Source: an uncultured Flavobacteriaceae bacterium (GTDB taxonomy: Bacteria > Bacteroidota > Bacteroidia > Flavobacteriales > Flavobacteriaceae). Taken from it: a stretch of DNA of 64,000 nucleotides. The notes beneath the pieces were generated by a model. It had not been told where the DNA came from. It saw nothing but the letters and a program-made list of their open reading frames with translations, and made no database searches. Every line of letters starts with the position of its first letter. Within the stretch, counting starts at the first letter, position 1. The position numbers were made by a program, and so were the translations under genes. Of the stretch, positions 54,094 through 62,755 are shown one piece after another. The stretch is taken from the NCBI GenBank assembly GCA_943842625.1, contig CALTCK010000002.1, forward strand, positions 186,001-250,000, given 5' to 3'.

Positions 54094-55125
54094 TTGAAAA
54101 ATCAAAAAACATATCGCTTCTATTTTTTAGTATTGACTTTAATACTTATAATCACTTTTATAATAAGTATTAGCTTAGGAACGGTATCTATTCCTCTTAG
54201 AGAAGTTATCATTAGTCTATTTGATGGAGAACCTTTAAAATCGTCTTGGAAATATATCATATTGGATTATCGCTTGCCTAAAGCAATAACTGCTATACTC
54301 GCAGGAGGCGGGTTAGCCGTTTCCGGATTATTGATGCAAACACTTTTTAGAAATCCATTAGCAGGACCTTTTGTTTTAGGATTAAGTAGTGGAGCTAGTT
54401 TAGGTGTAGCATTATTGATCCTTGGTACTGGAATATTTGGAATTAGTTATGGGGGCTTTTTACTCGAGTCTTGGAGTTTAGTTATAGCCTCTGCGTTTGG
54501 GAGTTTTTTAGTACTGTTAGCGGTCTTATCTGTAACTTTTAAAGTAAAAGACACCATGACCATACTCATCATCGGACTTATGTTTGGGAGTGTTACTGCA
54601 GCAGTGGTGTCGGTCCTTTCTTATTTTAGTAATGCAGAACAGTTACAACAATTTGTATTTTGGAGTTTTGGAACTTTAGGTAATGTTTCTTGGAATGGAA
54701 TTTTAATTTTATTCTGCTGTATTACAATTGGTTTATGGATAAGTTTTCTTACTACAAAATCACTAAATGCACTATTGTTGGGGGAAAATTATGCAAAAAG
54801 TATGGGTGTCAATTTAAAATTAGCCACGTTCTGGATTATAGTAGCTACCAGCCTTTTGGCTGGCAGTATAACAGCCTTTGCAGGACCAATTGCTTTTGTT
54901 GGTTTAGCAGTACCACATTTGACAAGACAATATTTTAACTCGTCAAATCATATGGTTTTATTGCCAGCTGTCTTTTTAAGTGGTGCAGTTTTGATGCTAA
55001 TTTGTGATACGGTAGCGCAATTACCTTTTATAGAATTGACGTTACCAATTAATGCTATAACTTCTTTATTAGGAGCACCTGTTGTAATTTGGTTGTTAGT
55101 AAGAAAACGAAAATTATTTTTTTAA
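54094..55125 (+). CDS. btuC: FecCD/BtuC-type ABC permease
   Basis: A 343-residue inner-membrane permease of the FecCD family with about ten helices: DYRLPKAITAILAGGGLAVSGLLMQTLFRNPLAGP, LSSGASLGVALLI and FAGPIAFVGLAVPHLTRQ are diagnostic. It starts at TTG immediately after the btuF stop. Type II importers of this family carry cobalamin, heme or siderophores; the neighbouring B12 riboswitch and BtuB support cobalamin. Confidence 0.9.
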   Translation: MKNQKTYRFYFLVLTLILIITFIISISLGTVSIPLREVIISLFDGEPLKSSWKYIILDYRLPKAITAILAGGGLAVSGLLMQTLFRNPLAGPFVLGLSSGASLGVALLILGTGIFGISYGGFLLESWSLVIASAFGSFLVLLAVLSVTFKVKDTMTILIIGLMFGSVTAAVVSVLSYFSNAEQLQQFVFWSFGTLGNVSWNGILILFCCITIGLWISFLTTKSLNALLLGENYAKSMGVNLKLATFWIIVATSLLAGSITAFAGPIAFVGLAVPHLTRQYFNSSNHMVLLPAVFLSGAVLMLICDTVAQLPFIELTLPINAITSLLGAPVVIWLLVRKRKLFF

Positions 55126-55136
55126 AAAGCTAATTA

Positions 55137-55931
55137 ATGTCTAATAATCATTCAAATAATATTATTGAAGTAAAAAATGTATCTATTGGATATTCGAATA
55201 AAAAAGATACGTTTATTGTCTCAGAAAACATTAACTTTTCAATTAATAAAGGTGAATTAATAAGTATTGTAGGCACCAATGGAATAGGTAAATCAACACT
55301 ACTAAAAACTCTTGCAAGGATACAGCCACAAAAAAATGGCATCATATTACTAAATAACAAAAAATTTAATGAATACTCGACTTTAGCTATAGCAACTCAA
55401 CTAAGTATTGTGCTTACAGAATCACCCTCATCAAAAAATATAACTGTCAAAGAATTAGTGTCATTAGGTAGACATCCTTATACCAATTGGATAGGAATGC
55501 TTACAGAAGTGGATGAAAAAATTATTGAAGAATCTCTAATAGATACGGACACCGTAAACTTAGTTAATAAAAAATGTTCTGAATTAAGTGACGGGCAACT
55601 ACAAAGAGTAATGATAGCGAGGGCTCTGGTTCAAGATACTCCAATAATATTATTGGACGAACCAACCACACATCTAGATATTTATCATAGAGCATATATT
55701 TTAAAACTATTAAAAGATTTAGCCAATAAAAAGAAAAAAACTATCATATTCTCGACACACGAAATAGATTTAGCTATTCAAGTTTCTCATAAAATGATTG
55801 TAATGACAACAGATAAAATCTATTTTAATAAACCTGAAATGTTAATCAAATTTGGGTGTTTTGAAAATTTATTTCCCTCTGAAACAATTAAATTTGACAA
55901 TGAATTAAAACAATTTATATTAAAAAAATAA
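55137..55931 (+). CDS. btuD: cobalamin ABC transporter ATPase BtuD
   Basis: A 264-residue ABC ATPase: Walker A GTNGIGKSTLL near residue 43, signature LSDGQLQRVMIARAL, Walker B IILLDEPTTHLD, switch His in IIFSTHEIDLA. Eleven bases after btuC. Powers the BtuC importer. After its stop, the 160 bases to the DUF5777 gene contain nothing I can assign. Confidence 0.92.
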   Translation: MSNNHSNNIIEVKNVSIGYSNKKDTFIVSENINFSINKGELISIVGTNGIGKSTLLKTLARIQPQKNGIILLNNKKFNEYSTLAIATQLSIVLTESPSSKNITVKELVSLGRHPYTNWIGMLTEVDEKIIEESLIDTDTVNLVNKKCSELSDGQLQRVMIARALVQDTPIILLDEPTTHLDIYHRAYILKLLKDLANKKKKTIIFSTHEIDLAIQVSHKMIVMTTDKIYFNKPEMLIKFGCFENLFPSETIKFDNELKQFILKK

Positions 55932-56090
55932 CTACATCAGTTTCGACATAAAAAACGAGAAAGATGAAAACCTTAAGTTGTAAAATCACATTTCCTTTAA
56001 ATGACTTAGAATTTGAAAATAATATTATAAAGAAAGTACTTGATTGATATTGTTGATTATTTTTATTAATTCTTTACTCATAACATTAGA

Positions 56091-56972
56091 TTAAAATACT
56101 CGTACAAGATTAAAACCAAAAAAGAAGTCTCCATCTAACCAGTCGCCTTGAGCTTGTGTAATGAAACCTTCTTCAAACATAGCTTGAGCATTCGTAAAGT
56201 GCACCTGAAAAACATGACCTCCCGTTTCTATATCTGCTCCAATAGACAACGGATTATTGTATACTGAGTTTTCATTCCTGTTTAAATGAAGACCATAATC
56301 AATATTTAGGCTGATTCGTTTTGAAAGTTTATAACGTCCGCCAAAACCAAGAGCAAATTGATTGTTTTCTTCATCATAAAAAACAGTAGTTCCATTTTCT
56401 TGAACAAAACTTCTTGTAGCTAAATTTTCATGGATAAAACTGGGTGCGAATAAAATTGATAAATTTTCATTTATTTTTCGAGAGATTAATAGTTGTGAAG
56501 TATAAGAGAGTCTATCCTCAAAACTAATGTTAGGATATGCATTTTCTTTTAATGAAGTATTAGCAGTAATTAAATTATATCCAACAATGGAAATAGGAAA
56601 ACCATTTTTCTCTTGATACTTCAGACGATATTTAGCGTGTATTCCATATTTTTTCTGATTGGAGGATCTGGCTGCTCCTATATTTAACCATTCATTAACT
56701 CCATATATAAATTTAAATTGTGTAACAGCCTGATCCAATCCAAAAAGATCGTAAATTCCGTTTTTTACAGAACCAAATCGATGAGAAATCACTAAATAAA
56801 AGTCTTTCTTATTAGCAAGTTTTGTAGTTTCAAAATTAACGACTTTTAATGATTTAAAAACAGAAATGACCTTTCGATCCTCAATGATATCCTGCTCTAA
56901 TTCGCTTAATAAATCATCTTGTGAGAAAACAATAAAAGGAAATAATAATAAAAAGAAGGTAATTTTTTTCAT
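56091..56972 (-). CDS. DUF5777 family outer-membrane barrel-like protein
   Basis: A 293-residue exported protein (signal KKITFFLLLFPFIVFSQ) of the DUF5777 family. Alternating strands (FYLVISHRFGSVKNGIYDLFGLDQA, LSIGADIETGGHVFQVHFTN) and the terminal FGFNLVRVF with C-terminal Phe suggest an outer-membrane beta-barrel. It ends an operon with a cytochrome c-like lipoprotein, a YceI protein and an OB-fold protein, spaced 3-8 bases apart. Function unknown. Confidence 0.82.
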   Translation of the reverse strand: MKKITFFLLLFPFIVFSQDDLLSELEQDIIEDRKVISVFKSLKVVNFETTKLANKKDFYLVISHRFGSVKNGIYDLFGLDQAVTQFKFIYGVNEWLNIGAARSSNQKKYGIHAKYRLKYQEKNGFPISIVGYNLITANTSLKENAYPNISFEDRLSYTSQLLISRKINENLSILFAPSFIHENLATRSFVQENGTTVFYDEENNQFALGFGGRYKLSKRISLNIDYGLHLNRNENSVYNNPLSIGADIETGGHVFQVHFTNAQAMFEEGFITQAQGDWLDGDFFFGFNLVRVF

Positions 56973-56979
56973 CAGTACA

Positions 56980-57357
56980 TTATTTTATAATAGAGGATTG
57001 ATCTATTTTTACAAGTCCAAAAAGTTCATCAAAACCTATACATCTCCCTTTAATAGTAACGATTTGATTTAACTTAAAGGCATTAACTTCAATTTCAAAG
57101 CTACATTGAACTTTATTATCAATAGTTAAACTTTTTGAATTAATTTCAGTTATTTTCCCAAAGATTTCAACGGTTTTGTTGAGTATTTTTTCGGATTCAT
57201 TTTTATTAAAAAAACCTACTAAATCACTCGAGGAAACAGAAACTTCTACAGGTTCTTTTTGAATGTTTCTATGGTTTTGATATAGATAATTATATAAAAA
57301 ATAGGTGCCCGAAAATAAAAAAAAGAATAATACTACAAATTTGAGTTTTTTAGACAT
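56980..57357 (-). CDS. membrane-anchored OB-fold (tRNA_anti-like) protein
   Basis: A 125-residue protein with one N-terminal helix (FVVLFFFLFSGTYFLYNYLY) and a periplasmic OB-fold of the tRNA_anti-like family: ILNKTVEIFGKITEINSKSLTI, then LNQIVTIKGRCIGFDELFGLVKIDQ. Despite the family name no RNA binding is implied. It resembles CcmE-like OB domains only in fold. Three bases from the YceI stop and seven from the DUF5777 start. Confidence 0.75.
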   Translation of the reverse strand: MSKKLKFVVLFFFLFSGTYFLYNYLYQNHRNIQKEPVEVSVSSSDLVGFFNKNESEKILNKTVEIFGKITEINSKSLTIDNKVQCSFEIEVNAFKLNQIVTIKGRCIGFDELFGLVKIDQSSIIK

Positions 57358-57360
57358 TTT

Positions 57361-57915
57361 TTAAAAATTTGTTCTTAATTCAAAGTATGTTGATATGTTT
57401 ATTTCTTCTGCTATTTTATTACTAACAATACTAGGGATTTCTATGTTGAAATCTTCTGGTCTTAGAGTAAAGCTTGTCGTCTAAATAAATGATATTGTCA
57501 ATTTCTTTTAAATTAACGCTGTGGTTTCTATTTTTTTTTCTTTTCCATGCATTGAAACTGTACCTAATAGTACATAATCCTTTTGAACACCCGACAATTC
57601 GGAACTATTGAAATCCTTGATTTTTCCACTAAATGTAGCCTTTGGATACTTACTAGATTCAATGTAACTTTCATTAAAATGTTCTTCCATTAAAGCAACT
57701 TTAAAACGAAATCCTCTAACTAAAGCCAAAGAAGCAAAGTCTCCATTCGATTTTAAAATAGCACTCACCGAATTGTGCGTTGCTTTTACTTCCTCAAATG
57801 AAGGAACAGAAGCTTCAAAATTAATCATACCTGATTTTGTAGCAAATCTTTCTTGTGCATAATTAAAACTTATCGTAAAAATTAAAAAGAGTAAAAAGAG
57901 TATGTTTTTTTTCAT
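57361..57915 (-). CDS. YceI-family periplasmic lipid-binding protein (two compensating indels)
   Basis: A secreted lipocalin-like protein of about 185 residues (signal KKNILFLLFLIFTISFNYAQ). The YceI pattern is RFATKSGMINFEASVPSFEEVKATHNSVSAIL, RGFRFKVALMEEHFNESYIESSKYPKATFSG, and LLGTVSMHGKEKKI. The main frame stops at TALI, but a missing base near 57513 and an extra base near 57472 continue it through NLKEIDNIIYLDD to PEDFNIEIPSIVSNKIAEE and TYFELRTNF. YceI proteins bind polyisoprenoids or quinone-like lipids. The start used opens the signal peptide. Confidence 0.85.
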
Positions 57916-57920
57916 TGTTT

Positions 57921-58286
57921 CTAGTTTTCTAGTAGAGCATCTAGCTCCCATTGAATAATGGTGTCAATATAATCTTGAGAAAGTCTAGGCCCTCCTTTTG
58001 GCATTAAACCTTCTGCTCCATCGTTACGACTAATCCTACCAATTAAATTACCCTCTAAGACAGAGTTTTTTACTTCATCATAAGTTGTTAGAGACATGGG
58101 AGCATTTAGAGTAGGATTACCATGACAATTAAGACAATTATTATCTATAATTGGTTTCACATCTTGATAAGTTACAAGGTCCGAATTCGTGTCTTCATTA
58201 GCTTGAATATCATCGTATGTTGTATCTGAACAACTTGATAACATCAAAAGAAAAAAATAAAGTAAATAAGAATATGTATATTTCAT
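57921..58286 (-). CDS. cytochrome c-like lipoprotein
   Basis: About 121 residues with a lipoprotein signal (SYLLYFFLLMLSSCSDT, lipid Cys in SSC) and one heme c site CLNCHG; the distal Met is likely in GLMPKGGPRLS. The ending YIDTIIQWELDALLEN is a typical last helix. I chose the Met that starts the signal peptide; the frame is open 16 codons further upstream. First gene of the operon with YceI, OB-fold and DUF5777 proteins; the set may handle a redox or lipid task in the envelope, which is inference. Confidence 0.85.
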   Translation of the reverse strand: MKYTYSYLLYFFLLMLSSCSDTTYDDIQANEDTNSDLVTYQDVKPIIDNNCLNCHGNPTLNAPMSLTTYDEVKNSVLEGNLIGRISRNDGAEGLMPKGGPRLSQDYIDTIIQWELDALLEN

Positions 58287-58356
58287 GTAAATAAGTTTAA
58301 TGTTCTTATGTGTATTTAGATATAAATATAACAATCTAAATAGACTTAACCCTAAA

Positions 58357-61212
58357 TTATTTACTTAAATACATCTTCCTTCTTGAGTATAAATCATAAA
58401 ACTGATCATCTTTAAGACTATCTATAAATAATATACTTTCCCCAGTACTTTTCATTTCAGGCCCCAATCGTTTGTCAACATTAGGAAATTTATTAAACGA
58501 AAACACAGGTTGTTTGATTGCATAGCCATCCAATCGAGGGTTAAAGTTAAAATCAGTTACCATTTTTTCCCCAAGCATAACTTTTGTTGCATAATTCACA
58601 TAAGGTTCTTTGTATGCTTTCGCTATAAAAGGAACTGTTCTTGAAGCCCTGGGATTTGCTTCTATGATATATACCATCTCCTCTTTGATTGCAAATTGTA
58701 TATTAATTAATCCTACGGTATTTAATGCTCTAGCAATCGTATGCGTATGATCAATAATTTGTTGCATTACTAAATCACCTAAATTAAAAGCTGGTAAGGT
58801 TGCATTTGAATCACCTGAATGGATTCCGCAGGGCTCTATATGCTCCATGATTCCAATAATATAAACATTGCCATCAGCATCACATATAGCATCTGCCTCC
58901 GCTTCGATAGCACCATCTAAGTAATGGTCTAAGAGCAACTTATTATTAGGTATTTTTCTTATAAGGTCGACTACGTGTTCGACTAATTCCTCCTTATTAA
59001 TCACAATTTTCATCCCTTGTCCTCCTAGAACATAAGAAGGTCTTACTAAAATTGGAAAATCTAATTGATCCGCTAGAACTAGTGCTTCATCAGCATTTTC
59101 AGCAACACCAAATTCTGGGTAAGGGATATTATTTTCTTGCAAAAGTTTTGAAAAACTACCTCGATCTTCAGCTAAATCCAACGATTCAAAACTAGTGCCA
59201 ATAATTTTCACTCCATATTTAGTTAATTTTTCAGCTAGTTTCAATGCAGTTTGTCCACCTAACTGAACTATAACACCTTCTGGTTTTTCATGTCGGATGA
59301 TATCGTAAATATGTTCCCAAAATACAGGTTCAAAATATAATTTATCTGCAGTATCAAAGTCAGTGGAAACCGTTTCAGGATTACAGTTGATCATTATTGT
59401 TTCATAACCACACTCTGCAGCAGCTAAAACTCCATGTACACAACAATAGTCAAATTCGATCCCTTGCCCTATTCTATTTGGTCCCGAACCTAAAACAACA
59501 ATCTTCTTTTTTTCAGAAACAATACTATCATTATCCGTATAACTTTTACCCTCTTTATTCTGCATTTTATTTTCAAATGTAGAATAGTAATAAGGTGTTT
59601 GAGCCTTAAATTCAGCTGCACAGGTATCAACTAATTTGTAGACTCTATTAATATTTAATTCATCTCTTTTTTTATAAACTTCACTTTCTAAACATCCTAA
59701 CATATGAGCAATTTGTCTGTCACCATACCCTTTTTGTTTAGCTTCTAACAATAAATCACTGTTAATAGAACTAATATCATAAGTTGAAATTTCTTTTTCT
59801 AATTGAAACAATTCTTCATATTGTTTTAGATACCACATATCGATTTTTGTAATATCATAAATCTGGCTTAATGGAATACCCATTGCGATAGCATCATAAA
59901 TGACAAATACCCGATCCCAAGATGCATTGGTTAATTTGTCAATTATGGTATTATAATCTTTATAACCCTTTCCATCTGCTCCTAATCCATTACGCTTTAT
60001 TTCTAGTGATTGTGTAGCTTTGTGTAGAGCCTCTTGAAAAGATCGACCAATACCCATGACTTCTCCTACCGCCTTCATTTGCAATCCTAATGTTCTATCG
60101 GAGCCCTCAAATTTGTCAAAATTCCATCTCGGTATTTTTACAATAACATAATCTAAGGTTGGTTCGAATAGTGCCGATGTAGATTTGGTAATTTGGTTAT
60201 CTAAATCATCTAATGTATATCCTATAGCTAACTTAGTTGCAATTTTTGCAATTGGATAACCTGTAGCTTTACTAGCTAAAGCAGAAGATCTAGAAACTCT
60301 CGGATTAATTTCTATAGCAATAATATCTTCTTTTTCATCAGGACTTACAGCAAATTGAACATTACATCCCCCTTCAAAATCTCCAATACTACGCATCATT
60401 TTAATCGCCATATTTCGCATTTTCTGAAAAGTACTATCACTCAGTGTCATGGCAGGTGCAACAGTTATAGAATCTCCAGTATGTATCCCCATAGGATCCA
60501 TATTTTCAATTGAACAAATAATTACCACATTATCGTTTTTATCGCGTAATAGTTCTAATTCGTATTCCTTCCATCCCATCATTGCTTTGTCTATCATTAC
60601 CTCATGAATTGGAGAAATTTCTAATCCTCTTCGGAGTAATTTGTCAAAATCTTTTTCTTCATAAACTATTGCTGCTCCAGCTCCCCCTAAAGTGAACGAT
60701 GACCGAATACACAATGGAAAACCAAAATCTTGTGCAATCTCTTTGCCTCTTAAAAAAGAAGTAGCGGTAGCTTGCGGTGCCATATCCACTCCTATTCTAC
60801 CCATTAATTCTCTAAATTGTTCTCTATCTTCAGTAATGTTTATAGCATTGATATCAACACCAATTAAATCTACTTCAAAATCTTTCCATATACCCTTTTC
60901 ATCGGCTTCAATACATAAATTTAAAGCTGTTTGGCCACCCATAGTAGGCAATACTGCATCGATTTGAGGATGTTCTTTTAAAATCTGTATGATCGATTTT
61001 GTGGTAAGGGGCAGCAAATAAACATGATCTGCCATTGAAGGATCAGTCATAATTGTTGCTGGGTTAGAATTAATTAAAATAGTTTCAATACCATCTTCTC
61101 TTAAAGATCGTAAAGATTGTGAACCTGAATAATCAAATTCACATGCTTGACCAATAACTATAGGACCAGAACCTATAATTAATATTGATGAGAGATTTTT
61201 ATTTTTAGGCAT
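58357..61212 (-). CDS. carB: carbamoyl-phosphate synthase large subunit (no C-terminal regulatory domain)
   Basis: Makes carbamoyl phosphate from bicarbonate, glutamine-derived ammonia and two ATP, for pyrimidines and arginine. Two ATP-grasp halves are complete: first with ILIIGSGPIVIGQACEFDYSGSQ and INPRVSRSSALASKATG, second with VVLGSGPNRIGQGIEFDYCC and EANPRASRTVPFIAKA. It ends YDLYSRRKMYLSK at 951 residues. E. coli CarB is 1073; the missing part is the MGS-like domain that binds UMP and ornithine. This short form appears usual for flavobacteria. carA is not in the window. Confidence 0.96.
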   Translation of the reverse strand: MPKNKNLSSILIIGSGPIVIGQACEFDYSGSQSLRSLREDGIETILINSNPATIMTDPSMADHVYLLPLTTKSIIQILKEHPQIDAVLPTMGGQTALNLCIEADEKGIWKDFEVDLIGVDINAINITEDREQFRELMGRIGVDMAPQATATSFLRGKEIAQDFGFPLCIRSSFTLGGAGAAIVYEEKDFDKLLRRGLEISPIHEVMIDKAMMGWKEYELELLRDKNDNVVIICSIENMDPMGIHTGDSITVAPAMTLSDSTFQKMRNMAIKMMRSIGDFEGGCNVQFAVSPDEKEDIIAIEINPRVSRSSALASKATGYPIAKIATKLAIGYTLDDLDNQITKSTSALFEPTLDYVIVKIPRWNFDKFEGSDRTLGLQMKAVGEVMGIGRSFQEALHKATQSLEIKRNGLGADGKGYKDYNTIIDKLTNASWDRVFVIYDAIAMGIPLSQIYDITKIDMWYLKQYEELFQLEKEISTYDISSINSDLLLEAKQKGYGDRQIAHMLGCLESEVYKKRDELNINRVYKLVDTCAAEFKAQTPYYYSTFENKMQNKEGKSYTDNDSIVSEKKKIVVLGSGPNRIGQGIEFDYCCVHGVLAAAECGYETIMINCNPETVSTDFDTADKLYFEPVFWEHIYDIIRHEKPEGVIVQLGGQTALKLAEKLTKYGVKIIGTSFESLDLAEDRGSFSKLLQENNIPYPEFGVAENADEALVLADQLDFPILVRPSYVLGGQGMKIVINKEELVEHVVDLIRKIPNNKLLLDHYLDGAIEAEADAICDADGNVYIIGIMEHIEPCGIHSGDSNATLPAFNLGDLVMQQIIDHTHTIARALNTVGLINIQFAIKEEMVYIIEANPRASRTVPFIAKAYKEPYVNYATKVMLGEKMVTDFNFNPRLDGYAIKQPVFSFNKFPNVDKRLGPEMKSTGESILFIDSLKDDQFYDLYSRRKMYLSK

Positions 61213-61257
61213 ATTCCGATTTTTTTAAGCGATATAAAATTACATACTACAGGGTAC

Positions 61258-61297
61258 AAAAAAAAGGTGCTGCCCTAAGAACAACACCTTTTTTTTA
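61258..61297 (-). terminator. Rho-independent terminator after rpmH
   Basis: On the minus strand GGTGTTGTTC pairs with GGGCAGCACC (with some G-T pairs) around a TTA loop and is followed by nine or more T. Confidence 0.85.
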
Positions 61298-61311
61298 TAT
61301 ATTTATTAACA

Positions 61312-61473
61312 TTATTTTTTGTGACGAGTTTCAGATGATACAGAAATTTTCTTTCTACCTTTAGCTCTTCTTGCTGCTAAAACTTTTCTTCCACTTACAG
61401 AAGCCATACGTTCTCTAAAACCATGCTTATTTCTTCTTTTTCTTTTTGAGGGCTGAAATGTTCTTTTACTCAT
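61312..61473 (-). CDS. rpmH: 50S ribosomal protein L34
   Basis: A 53-residue very basic protein of the 50S subunit. The invariant start [20 protein letters not shown] and the centre [21 protein letters not shown] are intact. Own promoter and terminator. The usual neighbours dnaA and rnpA are not adjacent. Confidence 0.97.
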   Translation of the reverse strand: MSKRTFQPSKRKRRNKHGFRERMASVSGRKVLAARRAKGRKKISVSSETRHKK

Positions 61474-61544
61474 TACAATGTATCTTTAAAATCTGAATGT
61501 TAATCTTTTGTATGTCTCAAAACGTCTAGTCTTAAAACTGAGCG

Positions 61545-61574
61545 CAAATATACGATGATTTTTTACTTACACAA
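61545..61574 (-). promoter_or_regulatory. Bacteroidota-type promoter of rpmH
   Basis: On the minus strand TTG (61574-61572) and TATATTTG (61552-61545) are exactly 19 nt apart, 70 nt before the start codon. A TACATTTG box at 61608-61615 on the plus strand may serve the divergent TPR gene. Confidence 0.75.
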
Positions 61575-61634
61575 ACCATAATATTAAAATATTTAGAATT
61601 GTTTTTATACATTTGCATCCTATAAATAAGCAAT

Positions 61635-62201
61635 ATGTTCAATAAAAATTTAAAATTAGTATTAGCAGTTTTAATAGTAATAATAGCTATTTGGCAGTTT
61701 TCTGAAGAAAATATAGGTAATGGTATTATGTATGTTTTATTTTCTCTTGTATTTATTTTTCTTTACTTTAAAAATGAAATTATATTATTAGCCTTTTTAA
61801 GATTAAGAAAAGAGGATTTTCCCGGGGCGAAAAAATGGCTAGATAAAATAGGAAATCCGGAATCATCACTTGTAAAAAAACAACAAGGATATTATAACTA
61901 CCTCAATGGCCTCATGGTTTCCCAAACAAATATGAATGAAGCTGAAAAATATTTTAAAAAAGCAATAAATTTGGGTTTGTCTATGGATACTGATTTAGCG
62001 ATGGCTAAATTAAATCTAGCTGGGATAGCAATGTCTAAAAACAAAAAAAGGGAAGCACAAACACTTCTGACCGAAGCTAAAAAATTAGACAAGCATAATA
62101 TGTTGGACAATCAAATCAAAATGATGAAAAATCAAATGAAAAAGGCTGGACAACCTCAACAACAATTTGGTCGTAGTGCTCGTGGTGGTAGAAGATTTTA
62201 A
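61635..62201 (+). CDS. membrane-anchored TPR-like protein
   Basis: A 188-residue protein with two N-terminal helices (LVLAVLIVIIAIWQF; GIMYVLFSLVFIFLYF) and then three or four TPR-like helical pairs (KKQQGYYNYLNGLMVSQTNMNEAEKYFKKAINLGL, LAMAKLNLAGIAMSKNKKREAQTLLTEAKKL). The tail is Gln/Gly/Arg-rich. Conserved in flavobacteria without known role; probably a cytoplasmic scaffold at the inner membrane. Divergent from rpmH. The 180 bases after it hold only a doubtful minus-strand frame. Confidence 0.8.
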   Translation: MFNKNLKLVLAVLIVIIAIWQFSEENIGNGIMYVLFSLVFIFLYFKNEIILLAFLRLRKEDFPGAKKWLDKIGNPESSLVKKQQGYYNYLNGLMVSQTNMNEAEKYFKKAINLGLSMDTDLAMAKLNLAGIAMSKNKKREAQTLLTEAKKLDKHNMLDNQIKMMKNQMKKAGQPQQQFGRSARGGRRF

Positions 62202-62380
62202 AAAAAATAATGATGCTTAAACTATAAACTAGCCTTTCATTAGCAATTTTTGCCAGTTTATTTAAACTTATTTCTTCGTCTGGCGCTGATTTTTTACTAA
62301 TTGTTGGCGACTCATTTCTTGGCATTAATTATCTAATAAAAGTGTTTGATTAGATACTCTTTTGAGAGTTTCGACAAACA

Positions 62381-62755
62381 TTATTTTCCAAAGAACATTT
62401 TAATAGCGGCAATTAAAAGAATAACTCCAAATATTTTTTTTAACAGGGATTGATCTATTGAAATAGCCCATTTTGAACCAAAATATCCTCCAATAACAAA
62501 TCCAATAGCTATAATAAAGGCAAATTTCCAACTAATATACCCTTCGGAATAATAGTTATATGCCGCTATAAATGTAACCGGTATAGCTAAAACCGCTAGG
62601 CTTGTTCCCTGAGCCTCGTATTGAGAATAACCCAATACAAATACTAGTAAAGGAATCATTATCACTCCTCCTCCTACTCCAATTAGTCCACTTAAGACAC
62701 CTGCTAAAACTCCAATAATCAAAAGCGATATTAAAATTGTTGATTCCATTTTCAT
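62381..62755 (-). CDS. TauE/SafE family permease, half-size
   Basis: A 124-residue membrane protein with four helices, equal to one half of a TauE/SafE (sulfite or organosulfur exporter) protein. The family loop is GVLSGLIGVGGGVIMIPLLVFVLG, followed by AQGTSLAVLAIPVTFIAA and VIGGYFGSKWAISID. Half-size members act as dimers. It overlaps the lytic transglycosylase gene by four bases. Substrate unknown. Confidence 0.87.
   Translation of the reverse strand: MKMESTILISLLIIGVLAGVLSGLIGVGGGVIMIPLLVFVLGYSQYEAQGTSLAVLAIPVTFIAAYNYYSEGYISWKFAFIIAIGFVIGGYFGSKWAISIDQSLLKKIFGVILLIAAIKMFFGK

Noticed and set aside
55964-56047. 27-codon frame after btuD
   Set aside because: It has an ATG and a stop but is too short, has no recognisable domain and no clear promoter.
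62116-62325. Minus-strand frame of 69 codons between the TauE and TPR genes
   Set aside because: Its first 41 codons look fairly protein-like, but the rest runs antisense through the end of the TPR gene and I recognise no family. It could be a small gene with an indel; not supported enough to call.
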